Shown: positions 8,715 through 18,567, counted from the stretch's first letter. The stretch: DNA of 64,000 bases from Hirschia sp964352025 (GCA_964352025.1 CAYGPZ010000009.1:56506-120505); one strand, 5' to 3'. A program made the numbers and translations. Notes: a model not told the origin generated them from the letters alone.

Positions 8715-10725
8715 GTGCAATAAGCAATCCCATTCCTAGAACACCGGGAATAAGAGCAGTCGCTTGAGATGATCTGACAGCGTAGGCTGAATTGCGCTTT
8801 AGTCCTGCCCAATTTGATCCAGTTATATCCCCTTTGGAGGATACGCGTCTGAGTTCAGGAAGGTCTGGCGTTGCTGACTCACCAATACGGAATAGTCCTC
8901 CTTTCGTCGCGTCAGCAACAGGGGCAAGAACGCGCGTTGTGGAGTCTACATTCATATATTCACGTGGGTTTGCAGGACCATTTAAAGCGACTGTCTCGAC
9001 ATTTCCGGAGGTTGCTTTGTACATGCCTAGATCAGAGGTTTCGACGAATGCTTCAAACAGGCCAGTTTCAGTTGCTGTCCACTGAGCTGTTAAAGTTTCA
9101 CCAGAAGGCGTTGTTACTTCCAATTGGGCCGGATTGTCCGATAAGGACCTTAGGCTGGCGACCATTTGATCTCCATTGGATGCCAATGTCAGAAGCTCTT
9201 CTTCAAGTTCAGGCTCTTTCATGAGCCAGTGAGCTGTTCGTCTGAGAAGTTCTGAATAGGGGCCGCCGCCATCATGACCACGCGCCCACATCCAAAGTTG
9301 ATCAGACAATAAGACTGCGACGCGACCATCACCTACACGGTCTAACACAAGTAATGGGTCATCATTATCTGCTTTTAGAACGGTTTCACCGGAAGCAGCC
9401 TTGGCTTCCACATAACGTTCCCAACGGCCCCAGTCTTTCTCATCAGATAGCGTAGAGGTGACGGTATGGCGCTCTCCTAATTCTGTACGTAAAACATTGA
9501 AACTACGTTCAATTATACGTCCAGTGGGTTGGGCTGGTAGTATGGCTGCAAGCGGTGTTCGGTAAATAGATGACGGCAATGCATAGGGTGGTCCAGTCGC
9601 AACGAGTAGAGCACCACCATCGGCGACAAATCTTGCAACGCCATCAAAATAAATCATCGGTAGAACATTGATGCGCTTATACTGATCAAAAATTATCAGA
9701 TCAAAATCATTCAGTTTTTCAACGAATAATTCGCGTGTGGGGAATGAAATCAACGCCAATTCATTTAACGGTGTTGGGTCCATTTTGTGCGGCGGACGCA
9801 AGATGGTGAAGTGCACAAGATCGACGGCTGGATCTGTCTTGAGCAGGTCACGCCATACACGAGCCCCTGAGTGTGGTTCCCCTGTGACGAGTAGGACGCG
9901 TAGTCTATCCCTGACGCCTGATATGTTGGTGGCCGTTCGGTTATTGGCGAGCGTGAGTTCGTTTTGTCCTTCTGGAACTTCAGCGACGACCAAATTGGAA
10001 CCACGTCTGGGAATTTCCAATGTGATTTTGCGATTTACGCCTGTGCGAACATTTTGGATCGATACGGTTTCACCATTGATAGATATATTGACGTTGACGG
10101 ATGGAGATGAAGAATCCTCGACCCGAATTGTCAATTCAACGGCTGTTCCGACTATGCCAAAATTGGGACTAGATACAATTTCGACATGCCTATCTTGTTC
10201 GCCCTTTTCACCAACGATGAGGGAGTGAACAGGGCCTAGTGATTTCATCTCGTCTTTTGAGGCAGGTAAATCGTGGATTTGACCGTCTGTTATGAGGAAA
10301 GAACCTGCAATGCGCTCGCGTGGTGCATCAGATAGCGCTGAATTTAGCGCTTTATAGACATTGGTTGTGTCACTTTCTTCAGACGTTTTCGCGATACGTA
10401 ATTCTAAATCTTCAGACGCTTCTATTTGCTGTTTTAGATCGTCGAATGCGGCTTGCGCGGTTTCACTTCGAGATCCAAAGCCCATGCTTTCTGATTGGTC
10501 CAACACGATTGCGACGATGTCTTTTAGGCTTTCCCTTTGTTCCTTCACCCATAGCGGGTTGGAAAGGGCAATCGTGAGAAATGCAAATCCGAGCGCGCGG
10601 GTAAGCCATGCGCGCCCTCTGAGAAAAACATATAGCCCCCATATTAAAACCGAAACAGCTACAAATCCCCATAACCAAGGCGAAGGGATGAAAGGATCAA
10701 ATCCAAGACGTGAGGCTTCAATCAT
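8680..10725 (-). CDS. VWA-like/glutamine amidotransferase-like membrane protein of the MoxR operon
   Basis: 681 aa. Two membrane segments at the N-terminus (residues about 15-60) are followed by a von Willebrand A-like stretch with a MIDAS-type motif (IVAIVLDQSESMGFGS, D-x-S-x-S) and SFLITDGQIHDLP. A central amidotransferase-like fold (LRVLLVTGEPHSGARVWRDLL, FDLIIFDQYKR, GGALLVATGPPYALP) lacks an obvious catalytic Cys. A final membrane helix (IPGVLGMGLLIALMLWVW) ends in an arginine-rich tail. It is last in a four-gene operon, overlapping the DUF4159 gene by 4 bases (ATGA). In related operons these proteins are thought to form an envelope complex remodelled by MoxR; the client is unknown. Confidence 0.75.
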   Translation of the reverse strand: MIEASRLGFDPFIPSPWLWGFVAVSVLIWGLYVFLRGRAWLTRALGFAFLTIALSNPLWVKEQRESLKDIVAIVLDQSESMGFGSRSETAQAAFDDLKQQIEASEDLELRIAKTSEESDTTNVYKALNSALSDAPRERIAGSFLITDGQIHDLPASKDEMKSLGPVHSLIVGEKGEQDRHVEIVSSPNFGIVGTAVELTIRVEDSSSPSVNVNISINGETVSIQNVRTGVNRKITLEIPRRGSNLVVAEVPEGQNELTLANNRTATNISGVRDRLRVLLVTGEPHSGARVWRDLLKTDPAVDLVHFTILRPPHKMDPTPLNELALISFPTRELFVEKLNDFDLIIFDQYKRINVLPMIYFDGVARFVADGGALLVATGPPYALPSSIYRTPLAAILPAQPTGRIIERSFNVLRTELGERHTVTSTLSDEKDWGRWERYVEAKAASGETVLKADNDDPLLVLDRVGDGRVAVLLSDQLWMWARGHDGGGPYSELLRRTAHWLMKEPELEEELLTLASNGDQMVASLRSLSDNPAQLEVTTPSGETLTAQWTATETGLFEAFVETSDLGMYKATSGNVETVALNGPANPREYMNVDSTTRVLAPVADATKGGLFRIGESATPDLPELRRVSSKGDITGSNWAGLKRNSAYAVRSSQATALIPGVLGMGLLIALMLWVWRREGR

Positions 10726-13586
10726 TGTGGATCTTGTGCCTCCTGTTGATCGCGTTGTTTGCGCATCGATTCAAAAAAGTCATCTAAGTCTTGTGGGTTT
10801 CCTGAATCGGGTGAAGGCAGAATTGTTTTTCTACGGTTTGAATTGTTTTTCGGCTCGAAAGAGTTTTCTTGATCCAGCCTTTGTAAAAGCGCCGGAACGT
10901 GCACTTGGTCTTCTTTGTAATTTCCGGTGAGCACACACATAACCAGATTGATACCAAATCTGTAGGCGCGCTCTCTGTTTGTTTCCTGCCCATCCATAAG
11001 GTTGAGGGGACGTTTGTTTTCGTCAATCGCCCAAGCACCAATCCAGTCTGATGCGCCAATGTACACACGAGAGACTCGATCTCCAAGTGAGTTTGCACCC
11101 TCTGAGTGGTTGGCTTCGATCCATAATTGACCGCTTGCTATCCGGCCGGGAAATTCATTCAAAAGATAAAAGCTGCGTGAGAGAACATGGTCAGGTGGTG
11201 TCGGTTGCAGCGGCGGGACGTCTAACCCTTTCAATACATCCTTCAATCGGCTGCTAACTTTCTGTCCGGGAATCGCGTCTCGTGTGTCGATCACGAGCGA
11301 GCCGCCATTTCGAAGATATGAGTTTAATGCCTCGATTTCCTCTGGGCTAAGCGCGGCAGCATTGCGGGGTGGTGCGTAATAAATCATCGGATATAAATCC
11401 AACGGATCAACACCTAGCTTAACCGCGTGCGGAGCAGCTGGCTCTACGGATGTGCGTCTGTAGAGCTCTAAGTTCAGGCCAGTCAATCCAGCCTTGAGCT
11501 GGAGGTTGAGAGAAGGGGTATCTGTTTCAACATACGCAAAGCGCATTTGGAGAGCGGCTTCTCTTTGCTTGGCAGAAATGTCTTGTTGTTTAGCGCTTTG
11601 TGCGACAGCTGGGTCGACTGCAAAAATATAGCTCCCGAACATAACAACCATAACCGTAAGTGCATGTCTGGAGAATTTTCTGAAACGTCCTGTCACCAGT
11701 AATGAAATAATGACGTCCACAAGAAGGAGTGCAAATGCCAACATCAAGAATATCCCCTCCAAACCTCTTCTTGTTTGGCTTAGCGCCTCTTCAAATACAA
11801 GTGCGTTTGATGGCCATTCGACTTGATTTACAGGCGCGAAATTACCGACATTTAGTGCGCGACTACCTTGTGGGCCTTGGTATAATCCGGGGGGAGTAGC
11901 TTGCGATGGAATTGAAGTCGCGAAATTTTCTGTCGACACAGGTTTGGTATCACCTGATGGAGCATTGAGAGCACCAAAAGCATCTAAAACGCGGTGTGGC
12001 GCTAGGTTTCCTTCATTGGAAGGCGTTTCCTGTCGTTTCCCATTTCCAGACGCTGCTGAACGTCTCAACATGGAAACAAATGCACCATCATATGGAAGGT
12101 CTGACCAAAGCGGTGTGGCTGTTACATGAAACAATATGATTGTGCCACGTCCCAGAGTTCTAGCGGTGACTAGAGGGGTGCCATCTGACAGCTTCGCCCA
12201 AGTTTTTGCTGCCAAGTCGGAAGAAGGTTGAGCGAGGACCTGTTTGCGCACCAATATAGATTCTTCAGGTGTTTTTATGCTGGCAAACGCTTTGGTTTCA
12301 GGAAATGTAGCAATTGTTTGAGGCTTTTCCCACGCCAATGCACCACCTAGTGCACGCGTTGCTGGCCGAAGTTGGGTCGGTGTTAAAATTTGCGTATTAG
12401 CAGCGGCCAGTTTGGGGCCTGCAAACCGAATAAGTGCTCCGCCGTCTTTGACCCAATCTTCAAGTTGTTTTGCTAACGGGTGATCAATGAGAGATCTGTC
12501 GCCAAGAATTATTGCATCGGGTGAACGCGCAAGCATATCTCCCAGATCGCCTTCCATTAATTGCGCATGGGGAGCGAGTGCTTTGCGCACATAATAATAT
12601 TCTTCGAGCAATGGCTGATCGCTAATTGAAGGATCAGCAATTGCGACAGAAGGCGTATTAGACGTGTCATCCCACAACCAAACTTGCCCAGCAGAAGAAG
12701 AACCAAGAACTCGAAACCGAGAGACTTGGTTGAGTATCGCTGCGGGAATAGAAAATTCAGCTGTCGCCAAATCTTGGTCTGTTTCAAAAACGGCAGTCGT
12801 CGTTGCGAGGCTAAGTCCGGCGTTGTTTTCGGCAACCACTCTTGCTTCTTGACGGTCTGCGCTGGCAATTCTTTTTAATTCTACCAAAGCGCCATTGGGG
12901 ACAGTTTGTGCGCTTGTGATGGCATAGCTTGCTTTGGGAGCAAAACTATAGATTTCAACATTTCCGATGTCGGACAGGTATTCTGTTAGGCCGTTGGTTC
13001 CTGTATGCTCAAAGCCATCACTCATCCACAGAATATGAGACGGTTCAAAATCTGCTTCTTGGATGAGAGATAGTGTTTCTGTGTGATTGGGAGACCAAGG
13101 CGATGGCGCTGTCAATTGCAGCCGTTTACGTAAATCTTCAGCACCTAAAGCAGTGTCCAATTCTCGTTTTAAAGACGCTGAAAATATAATCCGAATATCG
13201 CCGCCTGTATCGGTCACCTGATCTGTAGCTGAAGAAATTGTTTTCGTGATGTCGGACCATTGATTTGCACTTGTCCATCCATCATCAACAATAACAAGTG
13301 TTGATGTATTGCTGGCCACCGCGTTTTGCGGAACGGGTTGGAAGACAGGTTGAGAAAATCCAATTATGGCTGCTGCGGCGGCGGTAAATCGCAATGCTAT
13401 AATCCACCAAGGTGTATTTGCCGGTGTTTCTTCATCTGGATTTAGTCCATCCAAAAGAGCGAGCGACGGCAGTGTAGCACGCTGAGGTGCGGGAGGTGTC
13501 GCGCGCATGAGCCAGAATATAATAGGCAGAGCGATAAGGCCTATTAGAGCCCAAGGCTGTGCGAAAAACAGAGGACCTATATTCAT
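10722..13586 (-). CDS. BatA-like N-terminal domain plus DUF4159 membrane protein
   Basis: 954 aa. The N-terminus (FAQPWALIGLIALPIIFWLMRATPP, then LRFTAAAAAIIGFSQP) is the two-helix BatA/aerotolerance N-terminal domain. A degenerate VWA-like region follows (TSTLVIVDDGWTSANQW, HILWMSDGFEHTG) without an intact MIDAS. Two more membrane segments lie around residues 615-670, and the C-terminal 250 residues are DUF4159 (DPLDLYPMIYYAPPRNAAALSPEEIEAL, SYLRNGGSLVIDTRDA), a class I amidotransferase-like fold. A hydrophilic, Gln/Asp-rich tail closes the protein. It is sandwiched between the DUF58 and VWA-like genes with 4-base overlaps on both sides, so the products are probably made in fixed proportion. 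Molecular role unknown. Confidence 0.82.
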   Translation of the reverse strand: MNIGPLFFAQPWALIGLIALPIIFWLMRATPPAPQRATLPSLALLDGLNPDEETPANTPWWIIALRFTAAAAAIIGFSQPVFQPVPQNAVASNTSTLVIVDDGWTSANQWSDITKTISSATDQVTDTGGDIRIIFSASLKRELDTALGAEDLRKRLQLTAPSPWSPNHTETLSLIQEADFEPSHILWMSDGFEHTGTNGLTEYLSDIGNVEIYSFAPKASYAITSAQTVPNGALVELKRIASADRQEARVVAENNAGLSLATTTAVFETDQDLATAEFSIPAAILNQVSRFRVLGSSSAGQVWLWDDTSNTPSVAIADPSISDQPLLEEYYYVRKALAPHAQLMEGDLGDMLARSPDAIILGDRSLIDHPLAKQLEDWVKDGGALIRFAGPKLAAANTQILTPTQLRPATRALGGALAWEKPQTIATFPETKAFASIKTPEESILVRKQVLAQPSSDLAAKTWAKLSDGTPLVTARTLGRGTIILFHVTATPLWSDLPYDGAFVSMLRRSAASGNGKRQETPSNEGNLAPHRVLDAFGALNAPSGDTKPVSTENFATSIPSQATPPGLYQGPQGSRALNVGNFAPVNQVEWPSNALVFEEALSQTRRGLEGIFLMLAFALLLVDVIISLLVTGRFRKFSRHALTVMVVMFGSYIFAVDPAVAQSAKQQDISAKQREAALQMRFAYVETDTPSLNLQLKAGLTGLNLELYRRTSVEPAAPHAVKLGVDPLDLYPMIYYAPPRNAAALSPEEIEALNSYLRNGGSLVIDTRDAIPGQKVSSRLKDVLKGLDVPPLQPTPPDHVLSRSFYLLNEFPGRIASGQLWIEANHSEGANSLGDRVSRVYIGASDWIGAWAIDENKRPLNLMDGQETNRERAYRFGINLVMCVLTGNYKEDQVHVPALLQRLDQENSFEPKNNSNRRKTILPSPDSGNPQDLDDFFESMRKQRDQQEAQDPQ

Positions 13587-14467
13587 CTTGCGGACCCTCG
13601 ATTTTCTAATGGCACACTCAACCAGTGCGCAATATGGGCGAGTGTTGGTCCAGCATTGTCTTCTGTTGAATGGAACGCAGAGTACCAGCCGATAGAGTTG
13701 GCTAATTCTTTGATTTTAGTCTGTCTTTCAGAAAAACGCGCAAGGTAATCTTGTTTGAGGTTTTCCGCGCGTCCGACTAAGCGCTCTCGTTTGTTGTTTG
13801 GAGAGAAGAAATTAATCCGGCCCTTGAAGGGGTAGTTTGCTTCAATGGGGTCATAAACCATCAGTAGGATACCGGTTTGATTATTTGAAGCGAGTTGTTG
13901 GATCCAATTCTTTGTTTCTTCCAATGGACGATAAAAATCTGATGCGATGACAATGGTCGCAGGCGTTTTGTTGACTGCTGGCAAAGCAGATGACGCGTCA
14001 TTATTCCATAAATCTTCTGCGATGTTGATTGCAGCCTTAGACCCTATATTTGGCTTACGCTTGCTCCCTAAGGCACCGCAACGATCGCCTGTATTCGCTA
14101 TTGTATGAGAAAGCGCCGTCAGAATTGTGAGTGCGCGACTGGCTTTAGTTGGAACATCAGGACTGCCTTTCCAATCAAAGCCATTGGATGGATCAACCCA
14201 GAAAAGAAAATTTCGTGCAGTTTCCAGCTCGGTTTCGCGAACAAAGAGTTCATCACCACGTGCAGATCTGCGCCAATCAACTCGGTCTGCGCTGTCTTCA
14301 TGACTAAATTTTCTATATTGCCAGAAGTCTTCACCCTGACCAGATTGGCGGCGGCTTGCTGCCCCTAGATGAGATGCCGAAGAGGGAGCTACTTTCATGA
14401 GTAGGTTTGGAAGCTCTTTTGCGAGAGCTTCAGCATCTGATTTTATCTGATTTAAAGGCGTTTTCAT
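13583..14467 (-). CDS. DUF58 domain-containing protein
   Basis: 294 aa, soluble. It carries the DUF58 signature RRQSGQGEDFWQYRKFSHEDSADRVDWRRSARGDELFVRE: the G-x-G-x-x-F..YR..D..R.IDWR pattern that defines the family, here with Val-Asp-Trp-Arg. The C-terminal part resembles a VWA fold (NFLFWVDPS, TIVIASDFYRPLEE, GILLMVYDP). DUF58 proteins almost always follow a MoxR ATPase gene and are presumed to be its partner or substrate adaptor. Here the moxR-like gene is 8 bases upstream and the downstream gene overlaps by 4 bases. Confidence 0.88.
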   Translation of the reverse strand: MKTPLNQIKSDAEALAKELPNLLMKVAPSSASHLGAASRRQSGQGEDFWQYRKFSHEDSADRVDWRRSARGDELFVRETELETARNFLFWVDPSNGFDWKGSPDVPTKASRALTILTALSHTIANTGDRCGALGSKRKPNIGSKAAINIAEDLWNNDASSALPAVNKTPATIVIASDFYRPLEETKNWIQQLASNNQTGILLMVYDPIEANYPFKGRINFFSPNNKRERLVGRAENLKQDYLARFSERQTKIKELANSIGWYSAFHSTEDNAGPTLAHIAHWLSVPLENRGSAR

Positions 14468-14475
14468 CAGCTGGA

Positions 14476-15465
14476 TTAGGATGCTTTTCTAGCCAGATCT
14501 GCAATTAGGTCGGAAATAGATTCACCTTGACCGGTTGGATCAAAGTTTAAGGACATTCTGTGCGCCAAAGCAGGTTCAGCGAGTGCTTCTACATCATCAA
14601 TAGAAGGTGCAAAACGGCCGCGCAGTAATGCACGTGCGCGGGTTGTCAGCATGAGAGATTGTCCAGCCCTTGGCGATGGTCCCCATTCTACGCGGTTTTG
14701 AATACGAGGATCATCTGATTGTTCTGGGCGAGCCGATCTAGTGAGTTCTAAAATAGAATTAACTACTTTTTCAGGCACTGGCATATCGCGCACAAGCTGC
14801 TGGATCATCATAAGGCGTTTAGGATCAAGCGCGGCATTGATGGTTTTGTCTGCTCCGCTCGTTGTTTCAATCAGAATTCGACGTTCGGTTTCGGCATCTG
14901 GATATCCAACATCTATTTTTAGGAGGAAACGGTCTAGCTGAGCTTCAGGAAGTGGATATGTGCCTTCCTGTTCAACAGGGTTTTGGGTGGCCAAAACATG
15001 GAATGGCGCGGGAAGGTCGTGACGAACGCCTGCGATAGTAACGTGATGTTCCTGCATGGCCTGCAAAAGAGCAGATTGTGTTCTTGGGCTGGCGCGGTTG
15101 ATTTCATCAGCCATGAGCAAGCTGGTAAAAACAGGACCTTTAATAAAACGGAATGAACGTTGTCCGTCTGCTGATTCGTCCAGAACCTCAGACCCCAGAA
15201 TGTCCGAAGGCATCAAATCTGGTGTAAATTGAACGCGTCCCCAGTCTAATCCCAGTGCTTTTGCTGTTGCATCTACGAGACTTGTTTTTGCAAGGCCCGG
15301 AGCACCCACTAGCAGTGCATGGCCACCTGCAAGTACGGCGGATAAAACAAGTTCGACAACATGGTCTTGCCCGAAAACGGCTTTGCCAATTTCTGTTTTG
15401 ACATCTCCCAAAGCAGCGATCACTGCATCTGTATCTGCGACAATATTAGAGTTTGTATCTGTCAT
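14476..15465 (-). CDS. MoxR-family AAA+ ATPase
   Basis: 329 aa. Walker A GAPGLAKTSLVD, Walker B LLMADEINRASPRTQSALLQAMQE with the MoxR-specific EINRA and ALLQAMQE blocks, sensor ATQNPVEQEGTYPLPEAQLDRF, and a C-terminal helical lid (NRVEWGPSPRAGQSLMLTTRARALLRGR). This is a typical MoxR chaperone-like ATPase and the first gene of the minus-strand operon moxR-DUF58-DUF4159-VWA. Known MoxR proteins use ATP to mature or insert metal into VWA-containing partners; that the three downstream products are its partners is inferred from the operon. Confidence 0.93.
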   Translation of the reverse strand: MTDTNSNIVADTDAVIAALGDVKTEIGKAVFGQDHVVELVLSAVLAGGHALLVGAPGLAKTSLVDATAKALGLDWGRVQFTPDLMPSDILGSEVLDESADGQRSFRFIKGPVFTSLLMADEINRASPRTQSALLQAMQEHHVTIAGVRHDLPAPFHVLATQNPVEQEGTYPLPEAQLDRFLLKIDVGYPDAETERRILIETTSGADKTINAALDPKRLMMIQQLVRDMPVPEKVVNSILELTRSARPEQSDDPRIQNRVEWGPSPRAGQSLMLTTRARALLRGRFAPSIDDVEALAEPALAHRMSLNFDPTGQGESISDLIADLARKAS

Positions 15466-15541
15466 GTTGCGGGCTTCATATTATGTTAAAAGAATGTTTT
15501 AGCTAATATAGTCGGGCAAAACCAAGGCGAAGAAGGTCTCT

Positions 15542-16144
15542 ATGAAAAAAATAGATGAAGAAAGTTCAAAAGAGACGATTTCCGATCCATTACAAGCTGT
15601 TTTGGCAGCTTTGAAAACAGAGATAGGTGCAGATGGCAAAAAAAAATTACCGCCTGTGCATTTATGGAACCCGGAAAATTGCGGCGATATTGGTATGGAA
15701 ATACGCCGAGACGGCAGTTGGTGGCACGATGGCGGCATAATTGGCCGCAAGAAAATCGTGGAATTATTCTCGACTATTCTGCGTAAGGATGATGACGGAA
15801 TTTTTCTTGTCACGCCGTATGAAAAAGTGGTCGTTCACGTCGAAGATGCGCCTTTTATCGCAACCCGCATTGATAAAAAACAGATTGAGGGTGAGCAAAA
15901 CCTAATCGTTACAACCAATGTTGGTGATGTTTTCGTCATCGATAAAGAACATCCACTGCGAGTGGCAACAGATGTTGAGACCGGCGAACCAGCTCCCTAT
16001 GTTGAAGTAAGGCACGGTTTAGAAGCAAAAATCGCCAGAGCGCCATTTTATGACCTTGTTGAATGGGCAGAACCTTTGACGGACAATAAAATTGGTGTGT
16101 CTTCCGCTGGAAGCATATTCGAATTGGGATCGATTGAAGATTGA
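15542..16144 (+). CDS. DUF1285 domain-containing protein
   Basis: 200 aa. It matches the DUF1285 family of proteobacteria: PPVHLWNPENCGDIGMEIRRDGSWWHDGGIIGRKKIVELFSTILRKDDDG is its conserved N-terminal half, followed by YFLVTPYEKV-type and NVGDVFVIDKEHPLRV strands. No enzymatic motif is evident and the function is unknown. The stop TGA is directly followed by the ATG of the NUDIX gene, so the two are co-translated. DUF1285-NUDIX-DUF6111-cca is a recurring order in alphaproteobacteria, which hints at an RNA- or nucleotide-linked role. It is divergent from the MoxR operon, with about 75 bases between. Confidence 0.85.
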   Translation: MKKIDEESSKETISDPLQAVLAALKTEIGADGKKKLPPVHLWNPENCGDIGMEIRRDGSWWHDGGIIGRKKIVELFSTILRKDDDGIFLVTPYEKVVVHVEDAPFIATRIDKKQIEGEQNLIVTTNVGDVFVIDKEHPLRVATDVETGEPAPYVEVRHGLEAKIARAPFYDLVEWAEPLTDNKIGVSSAGSIFELGSIED

Positions 16145-16786
16145 ATGAGTTTTACGAATAAAGAAGATTTCCTATCTCGCGCTCGCCGTCATTTAGCAGA
16201 CCCATTTGATCGGCTCTATGCGAATTTAGAGCCATTGGAGCCAGAAAACCCGTTTGTTCCAGGGGATGGCAGCGGATTACCCATTCAACGGCTAAGACCT
16301 GCTGCAGTCCTATTTGGTTTGATAGATCAAGGAGATGACTTTGGTGTCGTCTTCACTCAACGCCCTCAAACGATGAAAGCTCACGCCGGACAGATAGCAC
16401 TGCCGGGCGGGAAGCTCGAGAATGAAGAAAGTGTCGCTGAAGCTGCATTGCGTGAGGCGGAAGAAGAAATTGGCGCAGATCGAAATCAAGTTGAATTGAT
16501 TGGGCAAGCTGAGCCCTACCGAACTAATTCTGGTTTTTGTGTATCCTTGGTCGTCGGTCTTTTACCACAGAATTTTGAACCTGTTCCTTGCCCGCGTGAA
16601 GTGGATGAGGTGTTTGAAACGCCTTTGTCGTTTTTGATGTCACCTGAAAACCATGAAGAGCATGTCAAAGAGTGGGGCGGAACATCGCGGCGTTACTATG
16701 CAATGCCCCATAATGGTCGATTTATATGGGGCGTAACGGCTGGAATGATCAAATCTCTGTATGAACGCCTTTACGAAACGCCATAA
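16145..16786 (+). CDS. NUDIX hydrolase, CoA pyrophosphatase-like
   Basis: 213 aa. The Nudix box is intact: G-G-K-L-E-N-E-E-S-V-A-E-A-A-L-R-E-A-E-E-E-I-G spans about residues 87-110, with the REAEEEIG catalytic core. Preceding it, VVFTQRPQTMKAHAGQIALPGG is the UPF0035/CoA-pyrophosphatase pattern (LTxRSxxLxxHxGQVAFPGG), so cleavage of CoA or related dinucleotides to phosphopantetheine and adenosine 3',5'-bisphosphate is likely. It is adjacent without a gap to the DUF1285 gene and about 80 bases before DUF6111. Confidence 0.88.
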   Translation: MSFTNKEDFLSRARRHLADPFDRLYANLEPLEPENPFVPGDGSGLPIQRLRPAAVLFGLIDQGDDFGVVFTQRPQTMKAHAGQIALPGGKLENEESVAEAALREAEEEIGADRNQVELIGQAEPYRTNSGFCVSLVVGLLPQNFEPVPCPREVDEVFETPLSFLMSPENHEEHVKEWGGTSRRYYAMPHNGRFIWGVTAGMIKSLYERLYETP

Positions 16787-16868
16787 ATTGGGGCACATAT
16801 TACATTATATTTAGTCAATATTTGGCATATAGATTGAATGTCTTAGGCCAACAGACAAGGAATTTTGT

Positions 16869-17288
16869 ATGACGCGCCGTATATTGATCGAACTTGCACT
16901 TTTCATGATACCGTTTCTGGTCTTCTTCATGTATCGTGCAGCATCAAAAAATATGAGTGTTAAAGATAGGTGGCCATTAATGTGGCTGGTTATCGCTGGT
17001 GGTGCCATTGCTGGTGGCGGTTTGATTATTAAAGCGCTCAGTCATCCCTCCGATAAAGGCTTATGTCTTCAGGCTGCGAGATATGAAAATCGGGTATTTA
17101 TTCCGGCTCAAAAAGTTCCTTGTGATGAAGTTATTACGCCAAAAAGCAGTGGTGCAACATCTGCAGCTGGCGCTGATAGTGAAGGTGGTGAGGCTTTAAA
17201 ATCGACCGCTCGAAAATTACCAACCGTTATGGAGCCGGAAACGTCTAGCTCTGAAGATGCTGAAGAGACTGGACCAGATGGCAATTGA
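16869..17288 (+). CDS. DUF6111-like small membrane protein
   Basis: 139 aa. One N-terminal membrane segment (LIELALFMIPFLVFFMYRAA) and a second at residues about 35-58 (PLMWLVIAGGAIAGGGLIIKA), then a short conserved stretch (GLCLQAARYENRVFIPAQKVP) and a low-complexity Ser/Glu/Asp tail. I assign it to DUF6111 by this topology and by its place directly upstream of cca, where that family is normally found. Its 3' end overlaps the cca start. Function unknown. Confidence 0.7.
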   Translation: MTRRILIELALFMIPFLVFFMYRAASKNMSVKDRWPLMWLVIAGGAIAGGGLIIKALSHPSDKGLCLQAARYENRVFIPAQKVPCDEVITPKSSGATSAAGADSEGGEALKSTARKLPTVMEPETSSSEDAEETGPDGN

Positions 17289-18552
17289 ATTAATGAACAG
17301 ATTGCCTGTTCAGCCTTGGATGCAAGCCGATGGCGCACGCCGTGTTATGCGCGCATTGAACGCGAATGCGCCGGATAGTGCGCGTTTTGTAGGGGGCTGT
17401 GTTCGCAATGCTTTATTGGGTGTTCCTGTTTCTGACATCGACATTGCCACCAAGTGGGAGCCTGAAGAAGTTGTTCGTCGGTTGAGGGCCTCGGATATTG
17501 CAGTTCACCCAACTGGGATAGAGCATGGGACTGTGACGGCAGTTGCAAACCACCAGATATATGAAGTGACAACTCTTAGGCGTGATGTGTCTACGGACGG
17601 CAGGCGTGCGACTGTGGCGTTCACTCAAGATTGGGCAGAAGATGCGCAACGCCGTGATTTCCACGTCAATGCACTTTATTGCGATATGATGGGGGATCTT
17701 TTAGATCCTACCGGACAAGGCATATCCGATCTTCGTCATCAGAAAATTGTATTCATTGGCAATGCTGACCGTCGTCTGGAAGAAGACTATTTACGAATAT
17801 TGAGATTTTTCCGTTTCAATGCCTGGTATGGTTCTGGACGTATAGATACTGACGGGTTGAGTGCCTGTATGCGGCAAAGGGCTGGGCTGGACAGCATTTC
17901 GGTTGAACGCGTTTGGTCCGAGATTAAAAAAATTCTCTCAGCAAAAGACCCACGTATTGTTGTAGAAGCCATGTCTCAGACAGGTGTTCTTCAATTTGTT
18001 TTGCCCGAAGCGAGTGGATTGGATTTGTTAAATTCTTTGGTCGCGTTGGAATTGGAAGAAAACCTAGAACCAGACCCTTTCTTAAGGCTGCTCTCTCTTT
18101 ATCCAAAAGATTACAATATCATAGCGGCTGATGTGCGCCGTTTGAAAATGTCGAATAAAGAGAAAAAACGTCTTCTGGATACGGCATCTGATGCGACGGA
18201 TTTTTCAAAAGAGTTTTCAGCAAGAGAATTTCGCAAAGCAATTTATGCTGCCGGTAGAGATGTCTTTTATGGGCGCGCATGCTTAGCTTGGGCGGTGCGT
18301 GGTAAGGACACGAACCATCGCTATTGGCGAGTATTGTTGGATGCCGTCAATAAATATGAACGCCCAATATTTCCTATAAGTGGAGAGCATATTATTGCTG
18401 TTGGTGTTCCCGAAGGAAGGCCTGTGGGCGAAGTGCTTCTACGTGTGAAGCAGTGGTGGATTGATTCTGATTTTCCTTTGGATATCGCGCTCATCGCACG
18501 TCAGATGCGAATATATGCTGATGAAATAAAGCAAAGAGAAAACTCTCAATAA
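17278..18552 (+). CDS. cca: CCA tRNA nucleotidyltransferase
   Basis: About 424 aa, class II poly(A) polymerase/CCA-adding enzyme. The head domain carries RFVGGCVRNALLG and DIDIAT, the metal-binding D-x-D, followed by HGTVTAV, EVTTLRRDV and RRDFHVNALYCD, which form the nucleotide-selecting neck motifs. VRN in place of VRD in motif A is common in alphaproteobacterial members. It adds CCA to tRNA 3' ends. Several starts are possible (17257, 17278, 17293); 17278 is preferred weakly because GAAGAG lies 10 bases upstream and it overlaps the DUF6111 stop. The C-terminal body and tail domains extend to an Asn/Gln-rich end. Confidence 0.92.
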   Translation: MAIELMNRLPVQPWMQADGARRVMRALNANAPDSARFVGGCVRNALLGVPVSDIDIATKWEPEEVVRRLRASDIAVHPTGIEHGTVTAVANHQIYEVTTLRRDVSTDGRRATVAFTQDWAEDAQRRDFHVNALYCDMMGDLLDPTGQGISDLRHQKIVFIGNADRRLEEDYLRILRFFRFNAWYGSGRIDTDGLSACMRQRAGLDSISVERVWSEIKKILSAKDPRIVVEAMSQTGVLQFVLPEASGLDLLNSLVALELEENLEPDPFLRLLSLYPKDYNIIAADVRRLKMSNKEKKRLLDTASDATDFSKEFSAREFRKAIYAAGRDVFYGRACLAWAVRGKDTNHRYWRVLLDAVNKYERPIFPISGEHIIAVGVPEGRPVGEVLLRVKQWWIDSDFPLDIALIARQMRIYADEIKQRENSQ

Positions 18553-18567
18553 TAGGTGAGTTGCGTT

